Of a DNA stretch of 64,000 nt, positions 51,954 through 59,856 are shown piece after piece. The position numbers were made by a program, and so were the translations under genes. This stretch comes from Fibrobacter sp. UWB4 (GTDB lineage Bacteria; Fibrobacterota; Fibrobacteria; Fibrobacterales; Fibrobacteraceae): NCBI RefSeq assembly GCF_002210345.1, contig NZ_MWQI01000002.1, forward strand, positions 124,001 to 188,000, written 5' to 3'. Below the pieces are notes generated by a model. The model made no database searches. It had not been told where the DNA came from and worked only from the letters and a program-made list of their open reading frames with translations. Every line of letters begins with the position of its first letter. Within the stretch, counting starts at the first letter, position 1.

Positions 51954-53827
51954 TTTTATTGATTTGCGCATTATTGTTATTTTCGGCGCTCTCGTATGCA
52001 GAAAACGAAGAAAAACATCCATGGTCTGTATCCATTGAGGGAAACAAGGTCTTCTCGAACTTTCAGTTAAACGAGCAGCTCGATATTCCCGAAGAATTTG
52101 GACAACTGGATACGATCAAGCAAGATTTTTTGATGCGCCTGTCATCAGAAAATGTTCGAGCACTTTATTACTCTCGTGGCTATTACAGCCTTGACTTAAA
52201 ACTTGAAATCAATCGCGAACCACGCTCTGACGGAAGCCTGCAACGCAATTACCTGATTACGGTAAAAGAGGGCGACTGCTACCGATTTAATGAAGCCCAG
52301 ATTGTCTCCGAAGATGACGAGCCCATCCCTGTAGACGTGAAATCCCTAAAAATTTCACAGCACAAGTATTACAATCAAGAAGACATTTCAGAAGATCTCC
52401 AGGAAATTCAGAAAGCCTACCGCAAACAAGGTAATTTACATGTTTATCTTTCATCGGAAGAACATGTCGATACCACCGCAAAAAAAATCAACGTCATCAT
52501 CAATGTAAGGCCAGGCCCTAAAGTTTTGATGGGTAACATCATCACAACGACACAGCGCGCCGTTAACAAGAACGACAAGAAAGCGGCACCAGAACAGGGG
52601 CTTTCGGATACCGCATGGCTTTCATCGCTTTGGAGAATCCCTAAAGGAGAAGTCATTGACGGTAACCAATACTTTAACTTCAAAAGCAAGCTTTATTCTA
52701 CACAGCTATTCACCCAAGTCAAGCTGAACGATTCTCTTCGTGCAGACGGGCTTTCGGACGTCCATCTCGATGTGATTGAACGTGTGCCAGGTGAAGCACG
52801 TTATGGATTTTTCTTTGAAGAAATTTACGGTTTTGGAGCACTCGCTTACGCAGACCACAAGAACTTTTTTGGAAAGTTCAATGAATTTTCGACAAGTATC
52901 CAGATTGCGCAACACAAACAGGAAATCACTCTTGGATACGCAAACCCGCTTTTATTCGGTACGGCATTTACATTCATCCCGACTGCCATCCGCTTTGTAG
53001 ACCGCCTTTCATTCAACCATGAAAAGATCAATCCACCTGCATATCCAGACAGTGTCGAAGAGCGTTACGAAATAATCAACCGCGGGGACTTAACCTTCGG
53101 CATTACGAATAACATCAGATTCCGTGGAACGATCGATACCCGATACGTGAGCAAAAACGAAGACAAGCTTTTCAAGCTCAAGGGCGAAATAGCCTTGACA
53201 TTTGACTATACTGACGATTACTTCAACCCGACAAAGGGCATCCGAGTGTCACCTACAGCAGGTCTTGGAACAAACTTTAGCGACAAAACAGATTACGAAG
53301 ACGGACGCTTTTACACATATGGCGAAGCGACCATGAACCTATACTCGCCGCTTTTCTGGACTCTATACGGTGCACTCAGCGGAAGTATTGGAAGATTTTT
53401 CAACAAAGGCATTGAAGACGATGCCCGTGTATTTTATCAAGGTGGTTCCCGTTCTGTACGCGGATTCCGTTTCCGCAGCATTTACGCAAGCTACACAAGC
53501 TCCGATGAAAATGGCAAAGAAGTCATTAACACGGCACTTACGCCGATGTATTACCGCATCAACGAGGAACTCCGCTGGACGCTCCCGTGGAAATCCTTAA
53601 ACAAATGGCAAATCGTGCAATTCTGCGACTGGGCCATGGTCAAGGACATGAAGGACGACGACTACAAGGATAGGCAAGACGGAAGCCTTGGACTTGGAAT
53701 CCGTTACCACTGGCAGTTCCTTACATTCCGCCTAGATTATGCATTCAAGAAAGGGCTGACCAACTGGCACAAATCCGAAGGCTTTACCTGGAGCCGATTT
53801 GCATTTGACCTGTCGCAAGCGTTCTAA
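51950..53827 (+). CDS. tamA: TamA/Omp85-family outer-membrane assembly protein
   Basis: This 625-residue protein has a signal peptide (about 1-17, cleavage near SYA-EN). POTRA-like repeats (about 18-270) include EGNKVFSNFQLNEQLDI, YYSRGYYSLDLKLE and YKVEV-like strands. A C-terminal Omp85 barrel contains DDYFNPTKGIRVSPTAGLG and VFYQGGSRSVRGFR, with terminal FAFDLSQAF (C-terminal Phe). With TamB it would move phospholipids or proteins to the outer membrane. It is translationally coupled to tamB (ATGA). The BamA alternative is less likely because of the TamB pairing. Confidence 0.88.
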   Translation: MILLICALLLFSALSYAENEEKHPWSVSIEGNKVFSNFQLNEQLDIPEEFGQLDTIKQDFLMRLSSENVRALYYSRGYYSLDLKLEINREPRSDGSLQRNYLITVKEGDCYRFNEAQIVSEDDEPIPVDVKSLKISQHKYYNQEDISEDLQEIQKAYRKQGNLHVYLSSEEHVDTTAKKINVIINVRPGPKVLMGNIITTTQRAVNKNDKKAAPEQGLSDTAWLSSLWRIPKGEVIDGNQYFNFKSKLYSTQLFTQVKLNDSLRADGLSDVHLDVIERVPGEARYGFFFEEIYGFGALAYADHKNFFGKFNEFSTSIQIAQHKQEITLGYANPLLFGTAFTFIPTAIRFVDRLSFNHEKINPPAYPDSVEERYEIINRGDLTFGITNNIRFRGTIDTRYVSKNEDKLFKLKGEIALTFDYTDDYFNPTKGIRVSPTAGLGTNFSDKTDYEDGRFYTYGEATMNLYSPLFWTLYGALSGSIGRFFNKGIEDDARVFYQGGSRSVRGFRFRSIYASYTSSDENGKEVINTALTPMYYRINEELRWTLPWKSLNKWQIVQFCDWAMVKDMKDDDYKDRQDGSLGLGIRYHWQFLTFRLDYAFKKGLTNWHKSEGFTWSRFAFDLSQAF

Positions 53828-53943
53828 TGCAGCGGCATTATACCACGGTCATCCAGGAGCAGTCATTCTCAGTCAGTCATTCTCGACCAAAAGGAGAGAA
53901 TCCATTATTTCTCGTACAAACATTTGCGACGGGATCCAGTATT

Positions 53944-54771
53944 TTACTGAATGATTGAACGATAAAGCTTTGAAAGGCTTGTACGTTCGATATTAACGTC
54001 AGCGGAGATTCCGGCGGCGGCAAGGGCAGCGCGGATTTGTTCTAGAGTTGCGCCAGCTGCATTTATCTTAAACGAAGGGGTATCGGCTCCGACATCGGCA
54101 ACTCGCCCACTTTTCAGAACGCGACCGCAGTCGATAATGGCGTAATCCGTTGCCCACTGGTCCATTTCGGCAAGCACATGGGAGCAGACAATCGCCGTTC
54201 CGTTTTCTTCTTTGCGCCATTCGTCAAGCAGTTGCCAGACCGTATCTCTTGAAATCGGATCGAGATTTGCGACCGGCTCGTCGAGAATCAAAAGCTTTGG
54301 ACTATGCAAAAGCGCACGGACAATTTGCACTTTTTGGCGGTTTCCGAGCGAGAGCGTTTCCAAACGTTTTTCGAGAGGCGGCAACTTGAGGCGTTCAGCA
54401 AAAGACTTGCACCGCTCCAGCATCGCGCCATTTTCGCGCCATTCCTCTGCGCCAAAGCCATAAAAGCCCGTAAAATACTGGAGGTATTCCTTGATGGAAA
54501 GCTTCGGATAAACGCCTGGATTTTCAAGAAGCACACCGTACTTTTCGGCATTCAGGAATCCCGCAGAATTGCGCAAGGCTTCGTCGATTTTGACAGAGCC
54601 TTTGAATGATCCCAGGCGACCGCAAAGCAAGCGCAACAAAGTTGTCTTGCCAGCGCCATTAGGACCAACCAGCGCAAAGAAACTCCCTTGCGGGATATTA
54701 AGAGAAATATTTGACAGAGCATCTGCCGTGGATTTCGGATAACGGAATGTCACCGAATCAAGTTCAATCAC
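53944..54771 (-). CDS. ABC transporter ATP-binding protein (orphan, ABC-2 type)
   Basis: This 275-residue ATPase has its GTG at 54771 overlapping the upstream stop by four bases (GTGA). Walker A LVGPNGAGKTTLLRLL, signature LSLGNRQKVQIVRALL, Walker B LLILDEPVANLDP and the H-loop AIVCSHVLAEMD are present. It is of the class that powers multidrug or ABC-2 export permeases, but no permease gene lies beside it. The C-terminus (about 225-275) is long and has ILxKSGRVADVGADTP. Its partner gene upstream encodes a DUF4116-type repeat protein. Confidence 0.85.
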   Translation of the reverse strand: MIELDSVTFRYPKSTADALSNISLNIPQGSFFALVGPNGAGKTTLLRLLCGRLGSFKGSVKIDEALRNSAGFLNAEKYGVLLENPGVYPKLSIKEYLQYFTGFYGFGAEEWRENGAMLERCKSFAERLKLPPLEKRLETLSLGNRQKVQIVRALLHSPKLLILDEPVANLDPISRDTVWQLLDEWRKEENGTAIVCSHVLAEMDQWATDYAIIDCGRVLKSGRVADVGADTPSFKINAAGATLEQIRAALAAAGISADVNIERTSLSKLYRSIIQ

Positions 54772-55466
54772 GCACAGAATTCCTTGACGGCTGGAGTCGG
54801 ATTCTTGATAAGCTTGAGTGCATCCTTGGACTGACGCACCGCTTCCATCTGCACATTCTCGCTTGCACGCTGCAAGTACTGGATGCAGCGCCAATCCGCG
54901 CGCACTGCGGCAAGCTGCACCGGTTCCGTACGGCGACGGATGCTCACGTATTCAAAAGCATGGAAGTCCTGCTTGACCGCAGCCACAACAACCGCAGCCG
55001 TCGGATTTTCAATTTCTTGAATGTACTTCCAGTCGCGTTCCACAGCAGCGACAAGCACCTTTTCGCCGGCATTGTGAATAAATTTCAAAGCGTCCGCACT
55101 CTGACGAACGGCCTCGGCCCAAAGTTCATCAGAAGCACCTTCAATCTTACGGACAATGCGCCAGTCCTGCGACACCGCCGCCTTGAGAAGAGCCGGATTC
55201 GTAATAAACTTGAGCAAGTTCGGTTCAGCCTTGAATGCGGCGAGGAACTTAGCCTCGTCCATGGCATTAAGCGACTGCTTCAAAGCTTCGCACGGGCCAC
55301 ATTTCACATAAAGAATGGCCTGCTCATTTTTTTCAAATGCAGCCTTTTGAACCTTTTCTGTCGGATTCTGAATTAAGCTGATTGCGTACCAGTTAAGCCC
55401 GATAGCTTCCAATTGTTGTTCTTCGGTGGGGTTCTCAATGTTCTTTATTTCGGTCCAGGACTGCAT
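54768..55466 (-). CDS. DUF4116-type alpha-repeat protein
   Basis: This 232-residue soluble protein consists of about nine tandem repeats of 20-24 residues. Typical cores are EIENPTAAVVVAAVKQD and SENVQMEAVRQSKDALKLI, with IxxxxNPTxxVxxAAVxxDWxxIxxI as the pattern. This is like DUF4116 repeat proteins of unknown role, likely an alpha-solenoid that binds a partner. It starts with MQSWTEIKNIENPTEEQQ. Its stop overlaps the start of the ABC ATPase gene (GTGA), so the two are coupled. A regulatory or adaptor role for the ATPase is possible. Confidence 0.8.
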   Translation of the reverse strand: MQSWTEIKNIENPTEEQQLEAIGLNWYAISLIQNPTEKVQKAAFEKNEQAILYVKCGPCEALKQSLNAMDEAKFLAAFKAEPNLLKFITNPALLKAAVSQDWRIVRKIEGASDELWAEAVRQSADALKFIHNAGEKVLVAAVERDWKYIQEIENPTAAVVVAAVKQDFHAFEYVSIRRRTEPVQLAAVRADWRCIQYLQRASENVQMEAVRQSKDALKLIKNPTPAVKEFCA

Positions 55467-55547
55467 AAAACCTCGTGTTTATGCAGGTAAAGATAGTTTT
55501 TAGACGATAGACTTGATACGAAAGACGAGAGATATGCAATAGAAAAA

Positions 55548-55569
55548 GCCCTCGGTTTTAACCGAGGGC
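55548..55569 (-). terminator. glyA terminator
   Basis: GCCCTCGGTT, two bases and AACCGAGGGC form a 10-bp stem. On the minus strand it is followed by TTTTTC. It lies 54 bp past the glyA stop. Confidence 0.85.
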
Positions 55570-55579
55570 GAATTTCACT

Positions 55580-55614
55580 GGATCCTTCGACCACTTCGTG
55601 GTCTCAGGATGACA
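55580..55614. repeat. GGATCCTTCG...CAGGATGACA dispersed repeat
   Basis: GGATCCTTCGACCACTTCG, TGGTCT and CAGGATGACA, with a nested CCACTTCGTGG hairpin. It lies directly after glyA. Related elements are at 41347 and 15656. Confidence 0.6.
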
Positions 55615-55622
55615 ATTTTGAA

Positions 55623-56906
55623 TTACTTATAAAGCGGGTGCTTCTTGCAGAGAGCGACGATGTCTTCGCGGATCTTTGCGAGAGCAGCTTCGTCGTCCTT
55701 AGCCTGGATTGCACGGTCGATGATACGAGCCACTTCACGGGTGTCTTCTTCGTCGAAGCCACGGGTCGTAATAGCGGCAGTACCGAGACGAACACCGGAC
55801 GGGTCCATCGGCTTGCGCGGATCGAACGGAATCGTAGAACGGCTGCAGGAGATGCCGACCTTTTCCATGGCAACTTCGGCTTCCTTACCGGAAACGCCCT
55901 TAGAAGTCATATCGACAACGATGAGGTGGTTGTCGGTGCCATCGCTGATGACCTTGTAGCCGAGCTTCTGCATTTCAGCGCACATAGCCTGAGCGTTCTT
56001 GATGACGTTCTTGGCATAAACCTGGAATTCCGGCTGCAAAGCTTCGAGGAAAGCAACGGCCTTACCGGCGTTGATGTGGTCATGCGGACCACCCTGCATG
56101 CCCGGGAACACGCCCTTGTCGATTTCCTTGGCCAAAGAAACTTCCTTGAGTTCGCCCTTCACCATCTTCTGGATCGTGCGGTCCTTGCACATGATGATAG
56201 CGGAACGCGGGCCACGGAGAGTCTTGTGGGTCGTGGTGGTCACGATGTCGAAGTACGGCACCGGAGATTCGATTGCCTTACCGGCGATGAGACCAGCAAT
56301 GTGAGAGATGTCAGCCATCGTGAGAGCGCCAACTTCGTCTGCGATTTCCTTGAAGCGCTTCCAGTCGAGGTTACGGCTGTAAGCAGAGAAACCAGCGAGG
56401 ATCATCTTCGGCTTTTCGCGGAGAGCAATTTCACGAACCTTGTCCATGTCGATGCGGCCAGTTTCCTTATCGACTTCGTACTGCACGAAGTTGTAGAGCA
56501 TACCGGAGAAGTTCACCGGATGGCCGTGAGAAAGGTGTCCACCGTGGTCAAGCTTGAGGCCGAGGACCTTGTCACCCGGTTTAAGAACGGCAAAGTAAAC
56601 AGCAGCGTTAGCCGGAGAACCGGAAAGCGGCTGGATGTTCACGTGATCGCAACCAAAGAGCTTCTTGCAACGATCGATAGCGAGAGCTTCCATTTCGTCG
56701 ATAACTTCGTTACCGCCGTAGTAGCGCTTGCCAACGTAACCTTCACTGTACTTGTTGGTGAGGACGGAACCCATGGCTTCCATCACAGCCTTGGAAGTGT
56801 AGTTTTCAGAAGCGATAAGTTCGATACCATATTCCTGGCGTTCGGCTTCCTTCTGGATGATGTTATAGATTTCCGGATCGGTCTGTTGCAATGTAGATTT
56901 AAGCAT
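55623..56906 (-). CDS. glyA: serine hydroxymethyltransferase
   Basis: GlyA converts serine and tetrahydrofolate to glycine and methylene-tetrahydrofolate, which ThyA uses. This 427-residue protein is full length, with LIASENYTSKAV, NKYSEGYVGKRYYGG, the PLP lysine in TTTTHKTLRGPRS (Lys228) and GNPANAAVYFA-type segments. The ATG has an AAAGGAG site. It has its own terminator. Confidence 0.97.
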   Translation of the reverse strand: MLKSTLQQTDPEIYNIIQKEAERQEYGIELIASENYTSKAVMEAMGSVLTNKYSEGYVGKRYYGGNEVIDEMEALAIDRCKKLFGCDHVNIQPLSGSPANAAVYFAVLKPGDKVLGLKLDHGGHLSHGHPVNFSGMLYNFVQYEVDKETGRIDMDKVREIALREKPKMILAGFSAYSRNLDWKRFKEIADEVGALTMADISHIAGLIAGKAIESPVPYFDIVTTTTHKTLRGPRSAIIMCKDRTIQKMVKGELKEVSLAKEIDKGVFPGMQGGPHDHINAGKAVAFLEALQPEFQVYAKNVIKNAQAMCAEMQKLGYKVISDGTDNHLIVVDMTSKGVSGKEAEVAMEKVGISCSRSTIPFDPRKPMDPSGVRLGTAAITTRGFDEEDTREVARIIDRAIQAKDDEAALAKIREDIVALCKKHPLYK

Positions 56907-56948
56907 TATAGCTCCTTTAAAGTTCGCGTCCCAAATATAGCTTTTTTA

Positions 56949-56979
56949 GACGAGAGACGAGGGACGAGAGACGAGAGAT
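56949..56979. repeat. GACGAGAGACGAGGGACGAGAG repeat, upstream of glyA
   Basis: Four tandem copies of GACGAGAG/GGACGAG. It is the same unit as the ACGAAAGACGAGAG tract at 2589-2785. Copies of the same unit are at about 55521. Confidence 0.55.
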
Positions 56980-57018
56980 TTTTCTTAAAACTAGCGCAAA
57001 GTGCAGTCTTTTTATGGA

Positions 57019-57036
57019 AGGGGGATGTATCCCCCT
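57019..57036. repeat. AGGGGGAT palindrome
   Basis: AGGGGGAT, two bases and ATCCCCCT form a perfect dyad in the gene-free stretch between glyA and the pectate lyase. No T-run follows on either strand. A second inverted pair, CGGGCT...AGCCCG, lies at about 57068-57089. Confidence 0.45.
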
Positions 57037-57111
57037 GGTTCGCACGTTGTTACTCTCCACCCCCTCTACGGGCTTCAAACGCCAGCCCGTAACGCCCGGC
57101 TTAGCAAGATT

Positions 57112-58803
57112 CTACCGGGGACCGGCTTCGTTTTTCACGCGAACGGCAAGTTCAGCACCAGATTCATCAACAGAAACCTTGTAATCGGGCTTATAGCCTT
57201 TGGCATCGCCAGCAAGTTCCTCGCCACTACGGCCAAACCAGTTGTCTATCATGTAAACATAGCCTTCCGTAGCCTTATCCGGCGAGCCATCTTCAATTTT
57301 CAGGCGATAGTCCCGAACAGGCACATTGTTATTGTAAACATTACCTTCAATGTAACAAGACGCCGAATCCGAGCATTCCATTCCAGCATCCCCCACATCG
57401 TAGATGAAATTGTTATAGGCATGAATTTTACCACGACGCGCAAGCACGCCTCGAAGTTCCAAGTTCGAGAAGTAATTGTGATGCAAAGTCAACGTCTGTG
57501 CTGAATCAACGAAAAGGTCCGGTTCCAGCCCAAATAAAATGCCTGACTGTGCATTTTCAAAACGATTCCACGAGAGCGTAACCGCATTTGAACCGCGCTT
57601 GACATCCACCAGAATTAACGGATATTCTTCGAACCTACAATGGTCCACCCAGACATGGTGCGTGCGGTTATGGATCGAGAGCGCACGACGGCTTGTTGTA
57701 TCATGAGCTGTTATCGCAGGCGCCGTAAAAGTCAAGTTTTCAAAAATAAGATTGGACGATTCATTCGTCAAAATGCCCATTCCCGTAATGCGGACATCGC
57801 GGCCACGGCCATCAATCGTCTTGTTAGACCTTATACGCAGTGGCGACCGCAAATTGTACGAGCCGCTCTTTTCAAAAAGAATCCAGACCGCCCCTTCTTT
57901 TTCAGCGCACTCGCGGAAAGAGCCTGTAGCAACAATCGTTTTTGTAGCAACATCCGCAGAATCCACTTTCGAAGAATCAATGACATCCATCAAATCATCC
58001 GTTGTCGTGACAACGCAAATTTCACCTTTGGCCTTGTTGATTTTTCCTGCACTGTCCGCAAGGCCTGCTGCGCCAAGCGTTCCGGCGGCATATCCCTGAA
58101 TCTGTTTGAGCAAAGCTTCATGGGCGCTCCAGTCGCTCTCGGGATATTCCGTTGCGGCCGACGTTTTAGACTTCACCACCTTAACGGTCGATGAAGTGTC
58201 GGAGCCATCCACAAATAAAGTGTCCCCTGCATTGGATTGCACCGTCGTCGAATGGACTTTTTCCGGGTCGCCAATTTGCACATCGAAACTCCCCTGCGGA
58301 AGCGAGTCAATCACAAAATGCCCCGTACTATCAGGAACAACATAGCGGTCAAGGCCAGCCACGCGAACGACAGGCGACGTTCCAAGCAGCACATAGCCCT
58401 CGATAGACGAAAGCTCACCTAGCTTGATGGTATCGACCTTGGAATCCGACTTGGCATCGAGAGCCACAGAATGCACAGCCCCCGAAGCCTTAGATTCACT
58501 CACGTTACGCGCTTCAATGGTATAGCGGCCGTTACGGACTTCAAACGAGACTTGCCCATCCTCATCTGTTTCGTTCCAAGCATTTTCCGCAGGGCCGCTA
58601 GAAAGGTACTTATCCGGCAAAATACGAACACGCGCCGTAGAAGCAGGCGTTCCATCCGCCATCTGAACATACAAAGCAATAGTCGATTCCGCCTCGGTGC
58701 CACCGGCGACATTTTTTTCACTGCACGATGTCAAAACAAAAGCAATAGCACCAAGCCACACGAGCAAACGCATTTGAGCAACCGTCATCCAGCTAGTTTT
58801 CAT
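57112..58803 (-). CDS. secreted PL1-type pectate lyase lipoprotein
   Basis: From the ATG at 58803 (563 residues) there is a lipoprotein signal with lipobox VLTSC. Two carboxypeptidase-regulatory-like beta domains follow (about 40-180). The C-terminal parallel beta-helix (about 265-560) has NKTIDGRGRDVRITGMG, HHVWVDHCRFEEYP, SWNRFENAQSGILFG, LTLHHNYFSNL and LARRGKIHAYNNFIYD, as in pectate lyases of family PL1. The conserved catalytic arginine is likely in the ARRGK stretch. It would cut pectate at the cell surface. Its start lies inside the end of the TIGR02147 gene (11 bp overlap), so the two are translationally coupled. Confidence 0.85.
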   Translation of the reverse strand: MKTSWMTVAQMRLLVWLGAIAFVLTSCSEKNVAGGTEAESTIALYVQMADGTPASTARVRILPDKYLSSGPAENAWNETDEDGQVSFEVRNGRYTIEARNVSESKASGAVHSVALDAKSDSKVDTIKLGELSSIEGYVLLGTSPVVRVAGLDRYVVPDSTGHFVIDSLPQGSFDVQIGDPEKVHSTTVQSNAGDTLFVDGSDTSSTVKVVKSKTSAATEYPESDWSAHEALLKQIQGYAAGTLGAAGLADSAGKINKAKGEICVVTTTDDLMDVIDSSKVDSADVATKTIVATGSFRECAEKEGAVWILFEKSGSYNLRSPLRIRSNKTIDGRGRDVRITGMGILTNESSNLIFENLTFTAPAITAHDTTSRRALSIHNRTHHVWVDHCRFEEYPLILVDVKRGSNAVTLSWNRFENAQSGILFGLEPDLFVDSAQTLTLHHNYFSNLELRGVLARRGKIHAYNNFIYDVGDAGMECSDSASCYIEGNVYNNNVPVRDYRLKIEDGSPDKATEGYVYMIDNWFGRSGEELAGDAKGYKPDYKVSVDESGAELAVRVKNEAGPR

Positions 58804-59710
58804 GATCGCCCCCTTGAACTTCGGCAGGTTCGCGAGATTGTTGCAATTCAGCACCGCGAATGCGACGCTTGCGCCCTCGCCTCTGCGGTGGCGGATACGG
58901 GTCTGAAAGCGGGAAAAGTTGCATGCCAAGCTGGAATACGCGATTCGGCTTTTCACACGACTGGACTTTAGAAAGCACTTCGCGACGGAACCTGCGCACC
59001 ATTTCGACAAGCTCTTTATAGGTCGCTTCATCGCAGCCAAACGCGAGCGTCGAAAGATTGCGTTCATCACGCTCAAAACGGTCCATCGCCGTTTGCGCCA
59101 CGTCCAAGTTCTGCTGGATGTACGCATTCACAGCGGTACTATAAGATTCAAAGCCACTTGAAACAAGCCCTTGCGTTTGTTCATAAAAACCAGTTTGCTC
59201 ATTTTTCTTGATCATCGAAAGGCGTTCCAAGAGCGCAATCGAAGACTTCACCTGGCTTGCAGAAATCGGCGGGCGCACCATAAGGCCCAACGCCGCATCG
59301 TCGCCCACATACGGGTAAAAGGTCACAAGTTCACGAACAACAGCGTGGTACCAATGGTCAAAATATTCAAACTGGTCCTTCGCCAAGTTTTCGACCTTGC
59401 ATTCCTTGGACGCCACAAGCTTCTCCAAAAACTGGCGGCTTTCCGTATGCGTTTTTGCCTGGTTGAACGAGACCATGTTCGCAAAGTAAGACTTTTCACG
59501 ATCGTCACTGCAAAAAATATTCGCAAAGACTTCAACCATCCGGTCGGTCAAGTTGCGCTTGCCCTGCAAAATCTTATTGAACATCGATGAATCAAAACCC
59601 GCTTTTTCGGCAATAAAACGATGGCTAAAACGCCAGTCGCTTGCATGGCGCTCTTCATAAGCGTCCTTCAAAAATTCGCGGTAATTCAGATATTCAAAAA
59701 TATTGATCAT
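58793..59710 (-). CDS. TIGR02147-family protein with HTH-like N-terminus
   Basis: This 305-residue protein opens with MINIFEYLNYREFLKDAYEE, then a helix-turn-helix-like block (RFIAEKAGFDSSMFNKILQG, about 31-50). A helical C-terminal part ends in a basic tail (PPPQRRGRKRRIRGAELQQ). It is a paralog of the protein at 19165. The stop overlaps the start of the pectate lyase gene by 11 bp. A promoter candidate lies at 59760-59788. It may regulate the coupled lyase, but no DNA target is known; this is inference. Confidence 0.82.
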   Translation of the reverse strand: MINIFEYLNYREFLKDAYEERHASDWRFSHRFIAEKAGFDSSMFNKILQGKRNLTDRMVEVFANIFCSDDREKSYFANMVSFNQAKTHTESRQFLEKLVASKECKVENLAKDQFEYFDHWYHAVVRELVTFYPYVGDDAALGLMVRPPISASQVKSSIALLERLSMIKKNEQTGFYEQTQGLVSSGFESYSTAVNAYIQQNLDVAQTAMDRFERDERNLSTLAFGCDEATYKELVEMVRRFRREVLSKVQSCEKPNRVFQLGMQLFPLSDPYPPPQRRGRKRRIRGAELQQSREPAEVQGGDHEN

Positions 59711-59714
59711 GATT

Positions 59715-59744
59715 TAGTAGGAAGTTAGAAGTAGACAGTAGGCA
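59715..59744. repeat. GTAGGAAGTTAGAAGTAG repeat
   Basis: One run of TAGTAGGAAGTTAGAAG and TAGACAGTAGGCAGG lies in the leader of the TIGR02147 gene, directly before its start. It is of the GTAGGAAGTAG family. Confidence 0.55.
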
Positions 59745-59759
59745 GGAACTGCATAACTT

Positions 59760-59788
59760 AATATACATTATTGTCCACAGTTTTTCAA
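59760..59788 (-). promoter_or_regulatory. candidate promoter of the TIGR02147-pectate lyase unit
   Basis: On the minus strand TTGAAA, a 17-bp spacer and TATATT sit about 50 bp upstream of the start at 59710. The leader carries the GTAGGAAG repeat. Spacing matches a housekeeping-type promoter. Confidence 0.35.
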
Positions 59789-59820
59789 ATTTAAAGTCCA
59801 CATTATGTTGTAAAAAGGAG

Positions 59821-59842
59821 ATGCCCGCGCGGTGGCGGGCAT
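59821..59842 (-). terminator. ATGCCCGC hairpin downstream of the SGNH esterase gene
   Basis: ATGCCCGC, six bases and GCGGGCAT form a perfect stem flanked by GGAG and GACA. On the minus strand it is followed by CTCCTTTTTAC. It lies 15 bp past the stop of the gene at 59857. Confidence 0.7.
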
Positions 59843-59856
59843 GACAATGCAGTTTT

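Noticed and set aside
54772-54894. Longer N-terminus of the orphan ABC ATPase
   Set aside because: It would overlap the DUF4116 gene by 127 bp. The GTG at 54771 gives a standard ABC N-terminus with GTGA coupling.
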